DNA from: Trichoplusia ni
Taxonomy: Eukaryota > Arthropoda > Insecta > Lepidoptera > Noctuidae
Length of the DNA stretch: 64,000 nucleotides
NCBI RefSeq assembly: GCF_003590095.1
Contig: NC_039482.1
Location: 17,377,657 to 17,441,656, forward strand
Direction of reading: 5' to 3'
The first letter of the stretch is position 1, and each line of letters starts with the position of its first letter. This document shows, in pieces, positions 24,001-35,363 of the stretch. The notes under the pieces are model-generated. The model searched no databases and was not told where the DNA came from. It saw only the letters and a list, made by a program, of their open reading frames with translations. The position numbers and the translations under genes are program-made.

Positions 24001-27000
24001 CCGCGAACCTTGTATTCCGGTGTGTTAGCGTCGTTCTTATAACCAGCCTATATACGTCCCACTACAGGCGCATTGATCACCACGCTAGTTCACTGCGGGT
24101 ATAAGATTTCGTATTCCAATTGGCATCAAGGTAACCTCGGGATGTTTTCCTTTACCGGTTGTCAGACGCTCAAGTCAAATTAGAACTTGCACTTAACCCA
24201 TTCATTTTAATTTGTAACTTGCAACAAATTAAAATGTATGAACTCGTGCCTAAATGCCTTAAATAGATAAAATAAATAAGTAATTAATTAACTCAGCATT
24301 GTCGGATGTTAAAAAAAAATTGAAAAATAATTTACAGTTCTGTCGATTACCTAAAAGTTAACCCTCTTATCAGTAACTCGACCTCTCAAAAGTTATCAGA
24401 CAAAATAATTCCTAATTGGTAGAATCCACATAACATGGCAAGTCATTTAAATGTGACTTTAACTTATATTTTAGAACATCTTTAAAGTTATTATATTGGC
24501 GGTGACGATAAATGATGCTAACAGAAAGTGCAATTATGAAGGTATCGACTTGGTTCTATTAGATATCACGTGCATTGTTAAAAAGGAATATTTATATATA
24601 TTTACTAGCTGACCCTGCAAACGTTGTTTTGCCGAATATTTTTTTTTCTAGTTGTATGTATTTTTTAATGCCACATTATAAAAAAATAAAAACAAATTTT
24701 TTTAGTGTGAGCAACCCTTAGGGGTATGAAAAATAGATGTTGTTCTACTCTCAGACCTACCCAATATGTATACAAAATTTCATAAGAATCGGTCGAACCG
24801 TTTCGGAGGAGTACGGTAACTAACATCGTGACACGGGAATTTTATATATTAGAAGAAGATTAATATTTTGTTGGTGACGCATGTTTCGTGATGTGTCGTT
24901 GTCATGCATGGATTTGTATTCACGAGGTGCAGGTTTGATCCCAACGCAAGCAAAGTATCAATGTGTATTTTATAAAATTATACATACTCTCTTAATTATT
25001 TCAAGAAACTACTGAAAAACGGTGAAGGAACACACTGTGTGGAAACCTAGATTAAAATTTCGGGCTCTAAATTCGGTTGCGGTTTCGATACCCGCGCACG
25101 TCAAGCATTAGCGTGATCCACGGATGCTTGTCCTGAGTGACCATGAGTCCCGGCGACACAAATATTAAATTCTTAATGCGGGAGTCGTTTTTTAAAGAAA
25201 GAATAGAAGATGTCGGTGTCTAACTAACCGTAACTTCTATCCGTCAAGTCACCCAGTTTTCCTATTTAGCTTTTTACTTTTTACTGAAATTAATAATTAG
25301 AATTCATGATATGACTTTTTGATACGCACGTAAATTCGAAGAGACGTTGTACCGCAATTCCAATCTCTGATTTTCAACTTAGCCCAATGGTCATAAGTTG
25401 TCAATGCTTAATTCATGTTAAATATCGGTAATTAACAGCTTCAGTCTTTTCTTAGAAACCATCCACTCTACACCAAGTTTTATCAAAGACCACTCACTCA
25501 CTTATTAGTGAAAGTGTAACAGACAAGGGAACAACAATTATTATTCGGCTTTACTTTCGTTGGCTTGGCTCATGAATTTATAATATCAGGCTAGCGAAGT
25601 GACATTTCGACAATCCTTACCTTTATATAATAGAAAAAACGTAGAAATCACGTGACTAATCGAAACGAAATGTCATTTCAAAATACATTTGAATGTTTTT
25701 TTATTTCTAGCGATTTTAGAAATATGGCTATGGGTAATATGGCTAAAATCAGACCGCTTTAAACAAATAGTAATTGAGTTGCTAAGCTACAGAGAGAGTG
25801 AAACAAACATAATTGTTTAACAAACATCCTATCTGGCATCAACACACACCAGCTGTTGGCATGTTGACAATGACCTTCTTATCATAATATCTGTATTGTG
25901 CAAATGTGTATTGCTCGTGGAAACTACCTACTGAGCACCTTTCAATGGTCGAGGCAGCTGCTGATGTGATGATATGGCAAAAGGATTGAGAAGAATTCAG
26001 TCTTCAGAGGTATAGCAAATATGTAGTGGAGAAAGCAAATGAAATAGAGATTGTATTGCATGTTTAGAAAATGGTACCTAGTTGAATGGGCAATATTTAG
26101 GTTTTTTTTTTCATGTCTGAGATAGGTATTTAGGCCATCTAAAGCTAATAGAACTAAATGATAAAAAAAATGATTGATGTTGTGTACTAAAAAAGTCTTT
26201 CAAAAAAGTAACACAGAAAAATTAAAGTATGTTTTACATTTTTTTTATCATTTAGTTCTATTAGCTTTAGATTGGCCTAAATAACTAACTCAGATTTTTA
26301 AACATGATGAGTTAATTAGAAACCATCCTTCCAAGTAGTGTACAAATTCAGACCCAGTTATTAATTATCTGCATCATTAGAATTATTGTATGTTTGTATG
26401 AGTGATGGCATTTATTAATTATGAAAAAACATGATAATATACTCAAACTGACTGTTTTAGCAGAGAAAGAACGTCCAGATAATCTCAGTTAAAAGTATCA
26501 TAGATTTTAATAACAGAATAATGAGTAGGTATATTTTTTTGGTTTTTGGCATGTTTTTAAAAGTGATTTGGCTTAAAACTGAAGTAGCAAATTTACTCAA
26601 AAATAACATTAGACAAAATTAAATCAGTAATATATTTCAGAACAAATAGAAAAACATTAAAATATGAATTCTCTATCAAAATTATAATTACCTAATTAAA
26701 AACTTCTGTTATTTTAAGAACAATAATGTTATACTTTGTCTAATGTTATTCTAAAAGAAGTAAAGGGTGTTCAAAACATCTGCTTCAAAACTTCTGAAAA
26801 AGGACAAATATGATAAGATGATAAGATGTTTTTCAGAAAAAAGAAATACTGACATTTATTTTTAATATCAGCAAATTAAAATTATATTTAAATACATAAA
26901 CAGTATGTGAAGCCAGGTAGTAATTCAGTATTTAAACTATGAGTCAACTCAACAAACTCAACAATATGATAAATACATACCTTTCCAAAACTGCATTCAA

Positions 27001-27744
27001 TGTGTCCTGATCGATATCTGTGAACCCTTCAGCATTTAAAGCATCCGCAGTATTCTTGTCTATCATCTCTAAACACAATGCTGCCAGCTGTGGCTCATCA
27101 AACAACCGTGCCTGCGTCAACAGGAGGAATGCATTGTCTGTGCCCAAATTACTTTTCAAGAAATCTACACAATGTTCTTCTAAGGCAGCCACAGCATACT
27201 TCTTAGCTGTATACAGTGTTGTCATCACACTCTCTGGCCCAATTCGCACCTCATCAGAGTATAGGAACTTTAGTAAGTGTAGGAATGCTGCCGGCTCCAC
27301 ATCCGGTAACTCCACCTCATCAGACTTTGTTGCTAGCACTCCATTGAACATAGCGTCGAACACCGCACTCCCCACAGATAGCACAAACTTATGCGCAGGG
27401 ATCACCTGCTGGTTGGCATCCTTGCCCACTATAAAATGTACATCACATAGAATTTCGTTATTAAAAAGGAACGATAACCTCTCTTTAACAGTCGTTTTAG
27501 TGGCCTGCCAGTTGTGCAAGCGGCCGCCGGTGTTGTTGAAGGGCTGAAGGTTTTCTATGGGGGAAGCCGTGGCCAGCGGCCCGCTCGGCTGGCCGTTGTC
27601 CTCCTCCTGGATCTGGCCGAGCTGCCGCGACAGCTGGTTCGATGGCAGCATGTTCTGCGGCGGCAGCTCATCTCCGCCACCGCCGTCATCCAGTCTCACA
27701 TTCAACAATCTATTAACTATATCATTTTTAGACCCAGATGCCAT
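21085..27744 (-). CDS. BTBD2: BTB/POZ domain protein, BTBD1/BTBD2 type (4 exons)
   Basis: Predicted Cullin-3 ubiquitin-ligase substrate adaptor. Exons in transcript order: 27744-26981, 23284-22831, 22594-22448, 21243-21085; 1524 nt, 507 aa, all GT-AG and in phase. The N-terminal ~75 residues are low-complexity and Gly/Pro/Gln-rich. The BTB domain is at ~90-200 (CDVHFIVG, PAHKFVLSVGSAVFDAMFNG, ELPDVEPAAF), BACK at ~205-305 (LTQARLFDEPQLA), and the C-terminal PHR domain at ~355-505 (ESRWGYSGTTDRIRF, VVGFGLYGS, NNNGTSVEDGQIP). The NWQATK lead-in and LERDTL after BTB are typical of BTBD1/2 rather than BTBD3/6. ATG 27742-27744 was preferred to the upstream in-frame GTG. Convergent with KATNAL2, divergent from the 28-32 kb interval. 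Vertebrate BTBD1/2 bind topoisomerase I; a conserved role here is not shown. Confidence 0.96.
21378..21645 (+). mobile_element. tRNA-derived SINE in BTBD2 intron 3
   Basis: The head resembles a tRNA: A-box-like TGGTCTAGTGGTTAG at 21385-21399 and a B-box GGTTCGATTCCC at 21429-21440. A tRNA-unrelated body follows, and the element ends in an AT-rich (TATATAT) tail. It is inserted opposite to BTBD2. It is not a functional tRNA gene, because the 3' acceptor sequence does not pair properly with the 5' end and the sequence continues as a SINE body. Confidence 0.7.
24045..24190 (-). repeat. Second copy of the 'cagcctatatacgtccc' SINE
   Basis: Shares the 'ctatatacgtccc', 'attgatcaccacgctag' and 'gggatgttttcc' blocks with 5022-5170. 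Located in BTBD2 intron 1. Confidence 0.55.
24605..24861 (+). repeat. Interspersed retroposon tail in BTBD2 intron 1
   Basis: Runs from 'agctgaccctgcaaacgttg' through 'atttcataagaatcggtcga' and 'accgtttcggaggagta' to 'ttttatatattagaagaag'. The layout (5' 'tagctgaccc', 3' 'tatatattag') resembles the family at 1711, but the body is different. Confidence 0.6.
25064..25190 (+). mobile_element. tRNA-derived SINE fragment in BTBD2 intron 1
   Basis: B-box-like GGTTTCGATACCC near 25080 and the shared 'gtgatccac.gatgcttg' body; same family as 48575-48680. A second SINE head ('cacgaggtgcaggtttgatccc') lies just upstream at 24885-24975. Confidence 0.5.
26112..26306. repeat. MITE-like inverted repeat in BTBD2 intron 1
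   Basis: Arms 26112-26172 and 26237-26306 pair over about 60 bp ('ctaaagctaatagaactaaa' / 'tttagttctattagctttag') with a few mismatches and short indels, around a ~64-nt loop. Confidence 0.7.
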
Positions 27745-27953
27745 AACGCATGGATTTTCAACTATCACACATCACACGGAACGCCGGTCGTGCTGGTATC
27801 GCGTTGTTTATGTCTGAAAACGGCTGTCTGTACCAAGAACGTGGGTGTTGGATACAATTTAAAGTGATTTGTTGTAGTAATTAGCCTCAATTATTGTTTA
27901 TCACTGTACGGAGATGTTTCGAAGATTTTTTGACGCGTGACAGAAAAATTTTG

Positions 27954-28121
27954 ATGTTGCCATACTCGTCGACTTTAAAAATTACTCCTAAAGCGTACAA
28001 ATATTTCCGAGAAAGTAGTTTTTCAATCAACATTACTGGCAAAATTGTTTTTGGCGGCAAAGGACCGTGTCGAAGACATACAAAAAGAAAAGTTAAGCAA
28101 TTAAATAAAAGTAGTAAGTAG
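27954..28121 (+). CDS. Doubtful small ORF divergent from BTBD2
   Basis: A 55-codon ATG frame (MLPYSSTLKITPKAYKYF..., Lys/Arg-rich end GPCRRHTKRKVKQL) starting 209 bp from the BTBD2 start on the opposite strand; the frame is open upstream from 27885. An AATAAA lies inside its last codons. Head-to-head placement suggests a possible bidirectional promoter, but the length is within chance for AT-rich DNA and I recognise no family. It could instead be a first exon or the 5' UTR of an unseen transcript. Confidence 0.15.
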   Translation: MLPYSSTLKITPKAYKYFRESSFSINITGKIVFGGKGPCRRHTKRKVKQLNKSSK

Positions 28122-28263
28122 GTTTATTTAGAGTAGCAACGTACATGGACACGTTCTCAGCCGGTCAATGTTGAACTCCAGTGAAAATGTCACGGTGCAC
28201 GCACGTCTCGGGATACCTCTGTATAATAATAATCAAGTAGTATGTACTGACATACACTACATA

Positions 28264-28333
28264 GATACAAGGCTAATAAGCCTTGTATCAGCATGTATTG
28301 CAGTATTGCAGAATGTATAATAATACATTCTGC
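28264..28333. repeat. Two short tandem hairpins
   Basis: gatacaaggct(aata)agccttgtatc at 28264-28289 and gcagaatgtat(aata)atacattctgc at 28308-28333: two perfect 11-bp stems, each with the same four-base loop AATA. Confidence 0.7.
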
Positions 28334-28917
28334 TGCTTTCCCAACTTAGATATGTACAGAAATCGTACGTAATTGATACGTAGTCAGTTTTCATTAAACG
28401 TTACCGGTTTGCTAGTTAATTTACAAGTTGTAGTTACTTAAATACTATGTTTATGCAGCACCATTTAAAAAAGACAATATAGTTTCGAGTTTGTACAGGC
28501 CAAGCTCAATATGTTTTTTCTTAACCTAAGAATTTCATTGCAAAATGGTAGAATTAATTTCAAACAATTAATTTATGTACCCTCATATTTAAATCACCAT
28601 TTTTTACAATCATGCGAATCATGGTAGGTTTGTTTGTACCTCTAAAAGGAACTTTCAAAGTAGGTTGAATTGCGCGGTGGAAAGAACAAGTTCAGGCGGC
28701 GTGTTACACAAAGATACGGAGAGCACGGGAGTTGACGGGAGTTTTATTACCTCGGAAACTGCGAATCACTGAGGACGCATAGGCTTAGGAACGATTGTAC
28801 GTGACCCTTATGAGCATAAATTCGGAAGATATGATTTATAATTACTCATTTTTAGATTGCCTGATTAAGGTAACTGATATTGAGAGATAGTCTAATTATG
28901 TCAAGGATTTAGGTACA

Positions 28918-28964
28918 CAGATTTGTATGTTTATGTGCGGTCTGCACATAAACATACAAATCTG
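28918..28964. repeat. Perfect 21-bp hairpin
   Basis: Arms 28918-28938 and 28944-28964 (cagatttgtatgtttatgtg...) are exact inverted copies around the 5-nt loop ggtct. Confidence 0.8.
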
Positions 28965-29194
28965 CTCTCTGCATCTACATAATATTAAATTGGATTACCT
29001 TAATAAGTAATAGCTTGCAAACAGGTTGTCTTTGTATTTACAAAATAAAATATGTATTAGTTAAGTTAGTTTTTTATTCTAAGGACCACATTGAAAATTA
29101 GATTGTATACACCTTCTTGATAAAAATGGCATAATGTGAATAAAAAATCTTAATTGTTTCATAAGTTTTTCATTTGTAATTCAAAATCACGTAG

Positions 29195-29401
29195 AATTAT
29201 TCAACTAGCCATGACTATCCGTTCGACATTCTATGGCGTTTCTCGTACGTCATCAAGGGCACGCACGCGCGCAACGGTCGATTCAGCTACAGGTGCTGGC
29301 CCGGCAGTCGAACCGTCGCCGTCTGCCACGCAACAACCTCCAGCTCTTACCCACTCGGAGGCAAACAAGGCGATGCCGACACACTAAAACATAAACCATA
29401 A
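29195..29401. other. Unassigned GC-rich exon-like island
   Basis: A ~170-bp island clearly GC-richer than its surroundings. One + frame (29195-29398) is open for 68 codons with mostly G/C third positions (DYPFDILWRFSYVIKG..., ending LGGKQGDADTLKHKP). A second + frame opens with ATG at 29211 and stops at 29387. The - strand also has an open frame, with an acceptor (tttatgttttag) before 29383 and a donor-like GTAAGA at 29350. I recognise no protein family. It could be a lost exon, a TE coding remnant or a conserved regulatory element. Confidence 0.3.
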
Positions 29402-30699
29402 TTCTAAACTAAAAAAAAAACGCTTTAAAGACTAAAAACGCCTGTCATTTAATGAAAACAAAAAGTTGTGCCAGCAAAACTCATTGCGTTCACAAATTCA
29501 ACAGGCGTTCATAATATTCCGTGCTTATGACTAGTGTAAATAATCTTTAAAGTTGAATATTAACTAATCGTTGCCCTGTTTCCTATTGTTGTTTTAAAAG
29601 GTTGTCTGTTCGCTTTTCGCTAACTCATGTAACCTAAGTGTTCTTGTTCTGAAAATAATGTTGTTTCCATTGTTGTTACTTTTGAGATGGACGTTAATCT
29701 TGGGGGTGTAGTGATTTTAACATAGCTGTGTTATGAATAAGATTAAGTGAAAGGTAAGCAAACATTTACATTATTTTATCTAAGATAAGAACATAAATAT
29801 ATCAAGGTCTATGCGAGTCGTAGATAAGTAGGTACGTACGCTGGCCGAGGTATTAATAAATAAGTGGATTCTCATTACAAAATTGTACGGACGAAGAAAA
29901 TATAGAATAGATCAATAGTAATACTTTTAAATTGAATACAAAAGAAGCTAAAATATGCGTTGTAATTATAATTTGTGTTTAATCGTGAATTTTCAGTAAA
30001 GACCTCTTTGGAAACGGGTCTTGCTTATTAGAGAAGGTACAATTGTTGAGTACATTTGGGCGGTGTTTCGCTTACGGGAGCCAAAAACAAAGGTGGTCTA
30101 CATCAATTACGTTTATCGTGTGATTGGAGTCTACTTATCAGTGACATAGGTACTTACAGTCCACAATTACATTGCCACTCATGATCTTTAATTTGAAGTT
30201 AACCTTTCCTCCTGATCTTAGTCCTATTATTCATGTTTAGATTGTTTAGTAATTGACATTCGTCAACAATGCTACTGGACATTACCCAGACCCGCTTCTA
30301 ATTGATTGGAAGTGGGCTAAGATCAGGATCATTGCAAGAGGATATTTAAAATTTCAGTATTCAAATGAGATAAGGAATAATGATTTTCTGTTTATTATTA
30401 TTATCTACCAAACCAGTGCTAATACTAATTATCTGTTAAACGTATTGAATAACAATAAAAAAAACAACGCGATAAAATAACGTAGGTAAATATTAGCTAA
30501 GTCAAGGAGGTTTTGCCTCAATTTGGTATATTTTGAATCAAAATTCTGTGACTGTCAATAATATGATGAAAAAAAAACTGCTCGGTAGAAATAATCTAAA
30601 AATAAACAAATCTGTTGGGTGACAAATAAATTGTATGGGTGGTGGTGAGTGGGTCCCCTAAACCTAACAAAAATGTATGACCGTAACAACCAAAGCTTT

Positions 30700-30840
30700 A
30701 AAACCTCGATCTAGCAGTAGAAATACATCATCTAAGAAAATTTCAACTGTCTGTGTGTTATTTAAAGCCTGGTGGCGGACAGAGGAGCCTCAGTAATAGG
30801 GTTCCCTTTGGATACGGAACCCGATAAAATTACTTGCCAT
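30700..30840 (+). repeat. 'GGGTTCCGTA' repeat, copy 2
   Basis: Contains 'cctggtggcggacagaggag', 'cctcagtaatagggttccc' and 'ggatacggaaccc'; the best-preserved 3' end of this family in the window. Confidence 0.5.
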
Positions 30841-31014
30841 AAAATATTGTCAACAGCTGATCAAAATAAAAATAAGGATAGGTATTTAAAATAAATGCTG
30901 CTCTTTGCTTGATTTTAGCGATGATGATGTTTCACATAGCCTGTATCTTAGAGAAACGTACACTCGGTTACACTGGTACACAACTGGTTCTCCAAGCTTC
31001 AACAAATTTTGTTA

Positions 31015-31145
31015 GCTACATCATATTCATCCTTACCTTCCAATCTAACTAGGTGCATCTAAGAACCAGTGTTTTGCAAGGAGCGACTGCCTATCTGACC
31101 TTCTCAACCCAGTTATCTGGGCAGCATGTTACCCCTTATATATAC
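31015..31145 (+). repeat. 'AGGAGCGACTGCC' repeat, copy 3
   Basis: Shows 'accagtgttttgcaaggagc', 'gactgcctatctgacctt' and 'ctcaacccagttatctgggc' upstream of RasGRF. Confidence 0.65.
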
Positions 31146-31947
31146 CCCTATATATAAATAACAGCCGGGGCCCACAATTCCGAAACGCGCAGGAACTCAT
31201 AATGACATAAAAGGTCACCCATCCATAGACCGGTCGTATCAAGTGTAGCTTAACTTTAGATTGTGCAGTTGTAGTATAGCCACGAGCCTTAACTACATCA
31301 TTGGCCTAGCTACAGTAAACCTTATATCTATTGATTATGAGCTCAAAGTAAACGAAAGCAAGCAACAGTTGAGCGGGCATTGTTGGTATTCCACTCAATT
31401 TAGCCAATAACGAGGCGGCTCCCGACTCTTGAGGACGTTGAGGGGCACGAGAGCAAGTCTCTACACTGAATAGAAAACGTTTCGGCGGAAACTTTTGTTA
31501 AGTGGTTGTGTTGATAGTGAAAAGTAATTAATATTGTAAAGAAAATGTAATAAACATTGATCTTTTATTAAACAAATAAATAACAGGAATTGAAATTAAT
31601 ATTATGACACAAGAGAACTGTTTCAAGATATATAGATTTTATTTGGTACTGTTAACTTCGATAGCAGTAAAAAAAACGGCTGGCAAAACAGTCAAATTTA
31701 AAACGGTTTATATTTTTATTATTCCCTATCAAATTAAAAAATAAAACAGAATTAATCTATACAGCGACTTTGTTTTTACAAAACTTAAAAACACACTAGA
31801 GCCACTGCAAATTCATAAAATGTAATTCTGGTGCACATTTAACAACCCTTACTTATCATAAAATCCTGTAGTACATTATAAATATAGCTACATACATTGA
31901 GATACTACATAAGAGTGTAATAAAATATAATTGTTACAGCTGCCAAG

Positions 31948-34900
31948 ATGCTGAGTCCGAAGTACCAGCGTTCGATCCGCGTGAACGACGGTCAGCTGAT
32001 CGCTCTCTCCGACCGGGCGCAGTATGACCACTCACAGGTTTGTACACACGTTGTGATAAGATCTACCATCATCAGTGAGGCTGTGGAGCTCTGAAAACCA
32101 AACCGAAAATGTTGAAAATGAAAGGATCGACCATTATCAGTCAGGCTGTAGAGCTCTGTGTATGAAGGATTGCAACGCATTGACGCGGATGACGCCGCGT
32201 TTTTGTGTCTTTGTATGGCACGACGGTTCAGGTTTAGTCAGTAAAAGTCTGACACTACCCATTTCCTCCCCCGAGGGAGTGGGTGTCCATGAGGATTCCC
32301 CCTCCAAAAAAAGGCTGTAGAGCTCTAAAAACCCAAACCAAAAATGTTGGGAGTCCCAGTTAGAAATTGTCCCTAGGAATAAAATATATGTAGATATTTT
32401 GAATAATTGCAGATAGTGGTAGTTTAAACGGTACAAGTTATGAAAGTACCTTTCATCTGTTTGTATCTCTTGATTTTATACCGACTTCAAAAAGCAGAAG
32501 GCTCTCAATTCGACGATATATTTTTTATGCACGTTTCATTCATTAATTTCGTTCGATAAAAATCATAAACTTTGGTCCAGTAGTTCTTAGTTGAAAATAA
32601 CTCCAAGATCATTTAGTATTCGTTAGCTTAATTGAAGTCTTAGTCATATCCGAAACTTCATATCTGAAACTCAATGTGTGTGAAACCCCTCGCGACACTA
32701 GGATTGATATCCTTAGTGAGGGAGTCGTTTAAAGAAACACGGTTTCTTAATAAACCTTTGGGTGAATACACGACTAATGGGAACTTGTTTCAGGCTGGAT
32801 ACCTTCACAAACGGAGCTCAGACAACACCAAATGGCAGCTGCGGTGGTTTATTTTATATCAGGTACGATTTATACGGGACGGTACGATACGGGTAGTACC
32901 GGAATGATGGTTGCATTTGCAAATGGTAGCCTAAATGCCAATTCGGGATGTCAACTTTTGTGCCAGAATTTTGTGATAAAATATTTAGAAAGAAAGAAGT
33001 AACAGTTCAATCATAAACGTAATTGTTGTTGACAACAATTGTTTTCAGTATCTTATCAAAACAAAAAACAACAGTTTTTATTCCTAAACAGCTTTGAAAA
33101 TTAAAAAAAAAAACAATCTAGCTAGCTAACTTTTCATCCGTAATCAAGACATGAAAATTAAACATCCCATGATCGAGGAAAACCTTAATAGTTTTCCGAA
33201 AAGCTTTCCATTGGACATTCCTGAATTCTTAACAGCCGAACTTAAGATCAAGATATATAAGACTTGTTTAGATCCAGTGAAAGGCGGTAAGTGGATCATT
33301 GACGGACAAACACTGGCACTGGTATTACGTCACTTCAAGCAACATTAAAGCGATAAATTCTCGATCTTTGTGCATCAAGTCCTCTTTGCAGCTATCTCGT
33401 CTCCGTTTTTGTGAACTAAGTAGACGATAGAGGACATTCCACCAGCTCCTACAGAAACATTACTGCAAGTGTGTAAGAGAGATGGCGCTATACACCGATT
33501 AATGCACTGTCACGTTTCCACGACTGCAGTAAGACGAGAAATAGTTGTCAATATGTCACGTTGTGTTTGTGGACAAATTTCATTTTTACAGCGATGTTGC
33601 AAAACTTGTTTTACGTTTGGCAAAAAACATTCAACACTGAAATTGCCATTCTGCATTTGAACAACATTTGTAAACTCCTTTTGCCATCATCATTGCTAAA
33701 TTATCGCTACCGGATTTCTTCTACGAGTTCCTTAATACCAGCCAGTATACCCCCGAGGGATTACAGATTAGTGCGATTAGAGTGCGTACAAGCGTACGAG
33801 CTATTGGCTATTGTAAAGATAGTGAATACCTAGACAGGTATATAGAGAGACCGTAAGATGGATCGACGGAATAATCTGGTGGTGTGCGGCTATCTATTGA
33901 GAGTTGAGAGTTTATTGATGCAAGAATGATCGGAATATGGGTGTTGAATTTCAGTAGAAAAATATGGATGGTTATCTAGGGATGGCATAGTTTGAAAATC
34001 CTGTTAAAGTTTTTCAATTTTTGATACTGGTTTGAATAACCAAAAATGGTGTATTTTAATTCAATCTGAAGATCTTCGTAGGTGAGCCAAACCATGTATC
34101 TCGTATCCAGCGAAAATACGTAGTTTGCAAGAGTTCCAACGAAAGTGTCTGTGATTAGTTTTAAAGACGTTATCACTTAAACACGACGCAATTCTTCAGG
34201 GATATTGAATCGGAAGAAATTCTTGGTTTATAAAAAAATAGTAAAAATACTTAGTCTTGTATATTTTACTTGAACTTGAAACACAAAGGAACTCGAGCTT
34301 CCAATACATTCCCGAGGAAATGGAAAGTAGATGTGTAAAGCGGGATGTGACGTCATTCCGTGCGCTGAGTCGTGTGTGAGTGGTATTTATTAGGCTTTGG
34401 TAATTTCCTCAAGACTATAATGAGGTGACGTGGGGTACTTATATTAGGCGAGTTTGCGAATCATCATCATCCTAGCCTTTTCCTAACACAACAGTTAAAT
34501 GGGCAACACGGTACCCCATAGTTAGCCTGGTTTTTCTAGCTTCTGACAACTACGAGAGTTTGCGAATTTTTATTTATTAGCATAGTATTCTATAAGTTTA
34601 CAAAATCCCTTTAAAACAAGACCATATTAAACCAGCCATAAAGTAGATACTAAAATATTTGAATATATTTTTTTGCATGACACTGGACCACTTTTGGCAC
34701 TCCCCACGGCAAAAGAATTAAATTCCTTAGTTCTAAAAGTTTAAAGTTCAAATACCCAGAATCTTTTATTTGTTTAGAACCTGCTGTTCTACTACGAGTC
34801 GGAGAACAACACGCGGCCGACCGGGGTGCTGCTGCTGGAGGGCTCCTACTGCGAGAGGCTCAGCAAGGCGCCCATGGAACGTAACGCTTCGGTAACGGTT

Positions 34901-35363
34901 CGGTTTCCCCTTTACAGTTTCTATAAGTAGTTGTTAGTTGTAGTTAGCTTGTTATTAAGGACTAAGGTTGGGTCCGAAACCCTCCCGATCCTTGGTAGAT
35001 GACGTAGATGTACCATCATTTTTATATTAAAGTTCTCTGCAAGGATTTTGCACCTGTTGGACCTGTGTCTCGTGCACGCTTTTAAAAAGGACCGGGTATC
35101 CCATGAAGTTATACCGTAAATAAAAAGAGAATATAGAAGAAGAGAGCAAAAAAAAAACATGGTTTATTTTTGACCAGCCATATTTGAATATTCTGCAAAA
35201 GAAGATTCAGTCTACAGATCCAGGAAAAAGCTCTAAACACAAATTTTCTTTCCCAGTTTTGCTTCGTGATCTCATACCGGCGCGAGAGTCAGCGCCAGTA
35301 CGAGTTGCGCGCCGCCTCCGAGGTGGACTGCACGCACTGGGTCGACGCGATACGAGAAGCCAG
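31948..35363 (+). CDS. RASGRF: RasGRF N-terminal PH domain (exons 1-4)
   Basis: Residues 1-127. Exon 1 holds a short N-terminus (IRVNDGQL, like human IRLNDGH). Exons 2-4 form the first PH domain: GYLHKRSSDNTKWQLRWF, NLLFYYESE, GVLLLEGSYCER, then FCFVISY, YELRAASEVDCTHWVDAI with the conserved PH C-terminal tryptophan. This PH domain binds membranes and helps Ca2+-dependent activation in vertebrates. Exon 3 is read through to TCG (ends 34891) so that its phase fits exon 4; an earlier GTAACG inside it would break the frame. Confidence 0.93.

Larger units (their letters stand above)
27745..31947. other. BTBD2-RasGRF intergenic interval
   Basis: Contains the divergent start region of BTBD2, two small hairpins (28264-28289, 28308-28333), a perfect 21-bp foldback (28918-28964), an unexplained GC-rich island (29195-29401), a GGGTTCCGTA-family repeat (30700-30840) and an AGGAGCGACTGCC-family repeat (31015-31145). 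The RasGRF 5' untranslated exon must lie in or upstream of this stretch, because the first coding exon is preceded by an acceptor. A good donor (GTGAAAG|GTAAGC) at about 29752 is one candidate for its end. Confidence 0.5.

Noticed and set aside
27020..27547. 175-codon open frame on the + strand
   Set aside because: Lies entirely opposite the BTBD2 first exon, whose protein is clearly conserved; an antisense shadow.
33976..34176. 66-codon - strand frame
   Set aside because: No motif, AT-rich codons, and nothing on the - strand nearby to join; chance ORF in RasGRF intron 2.
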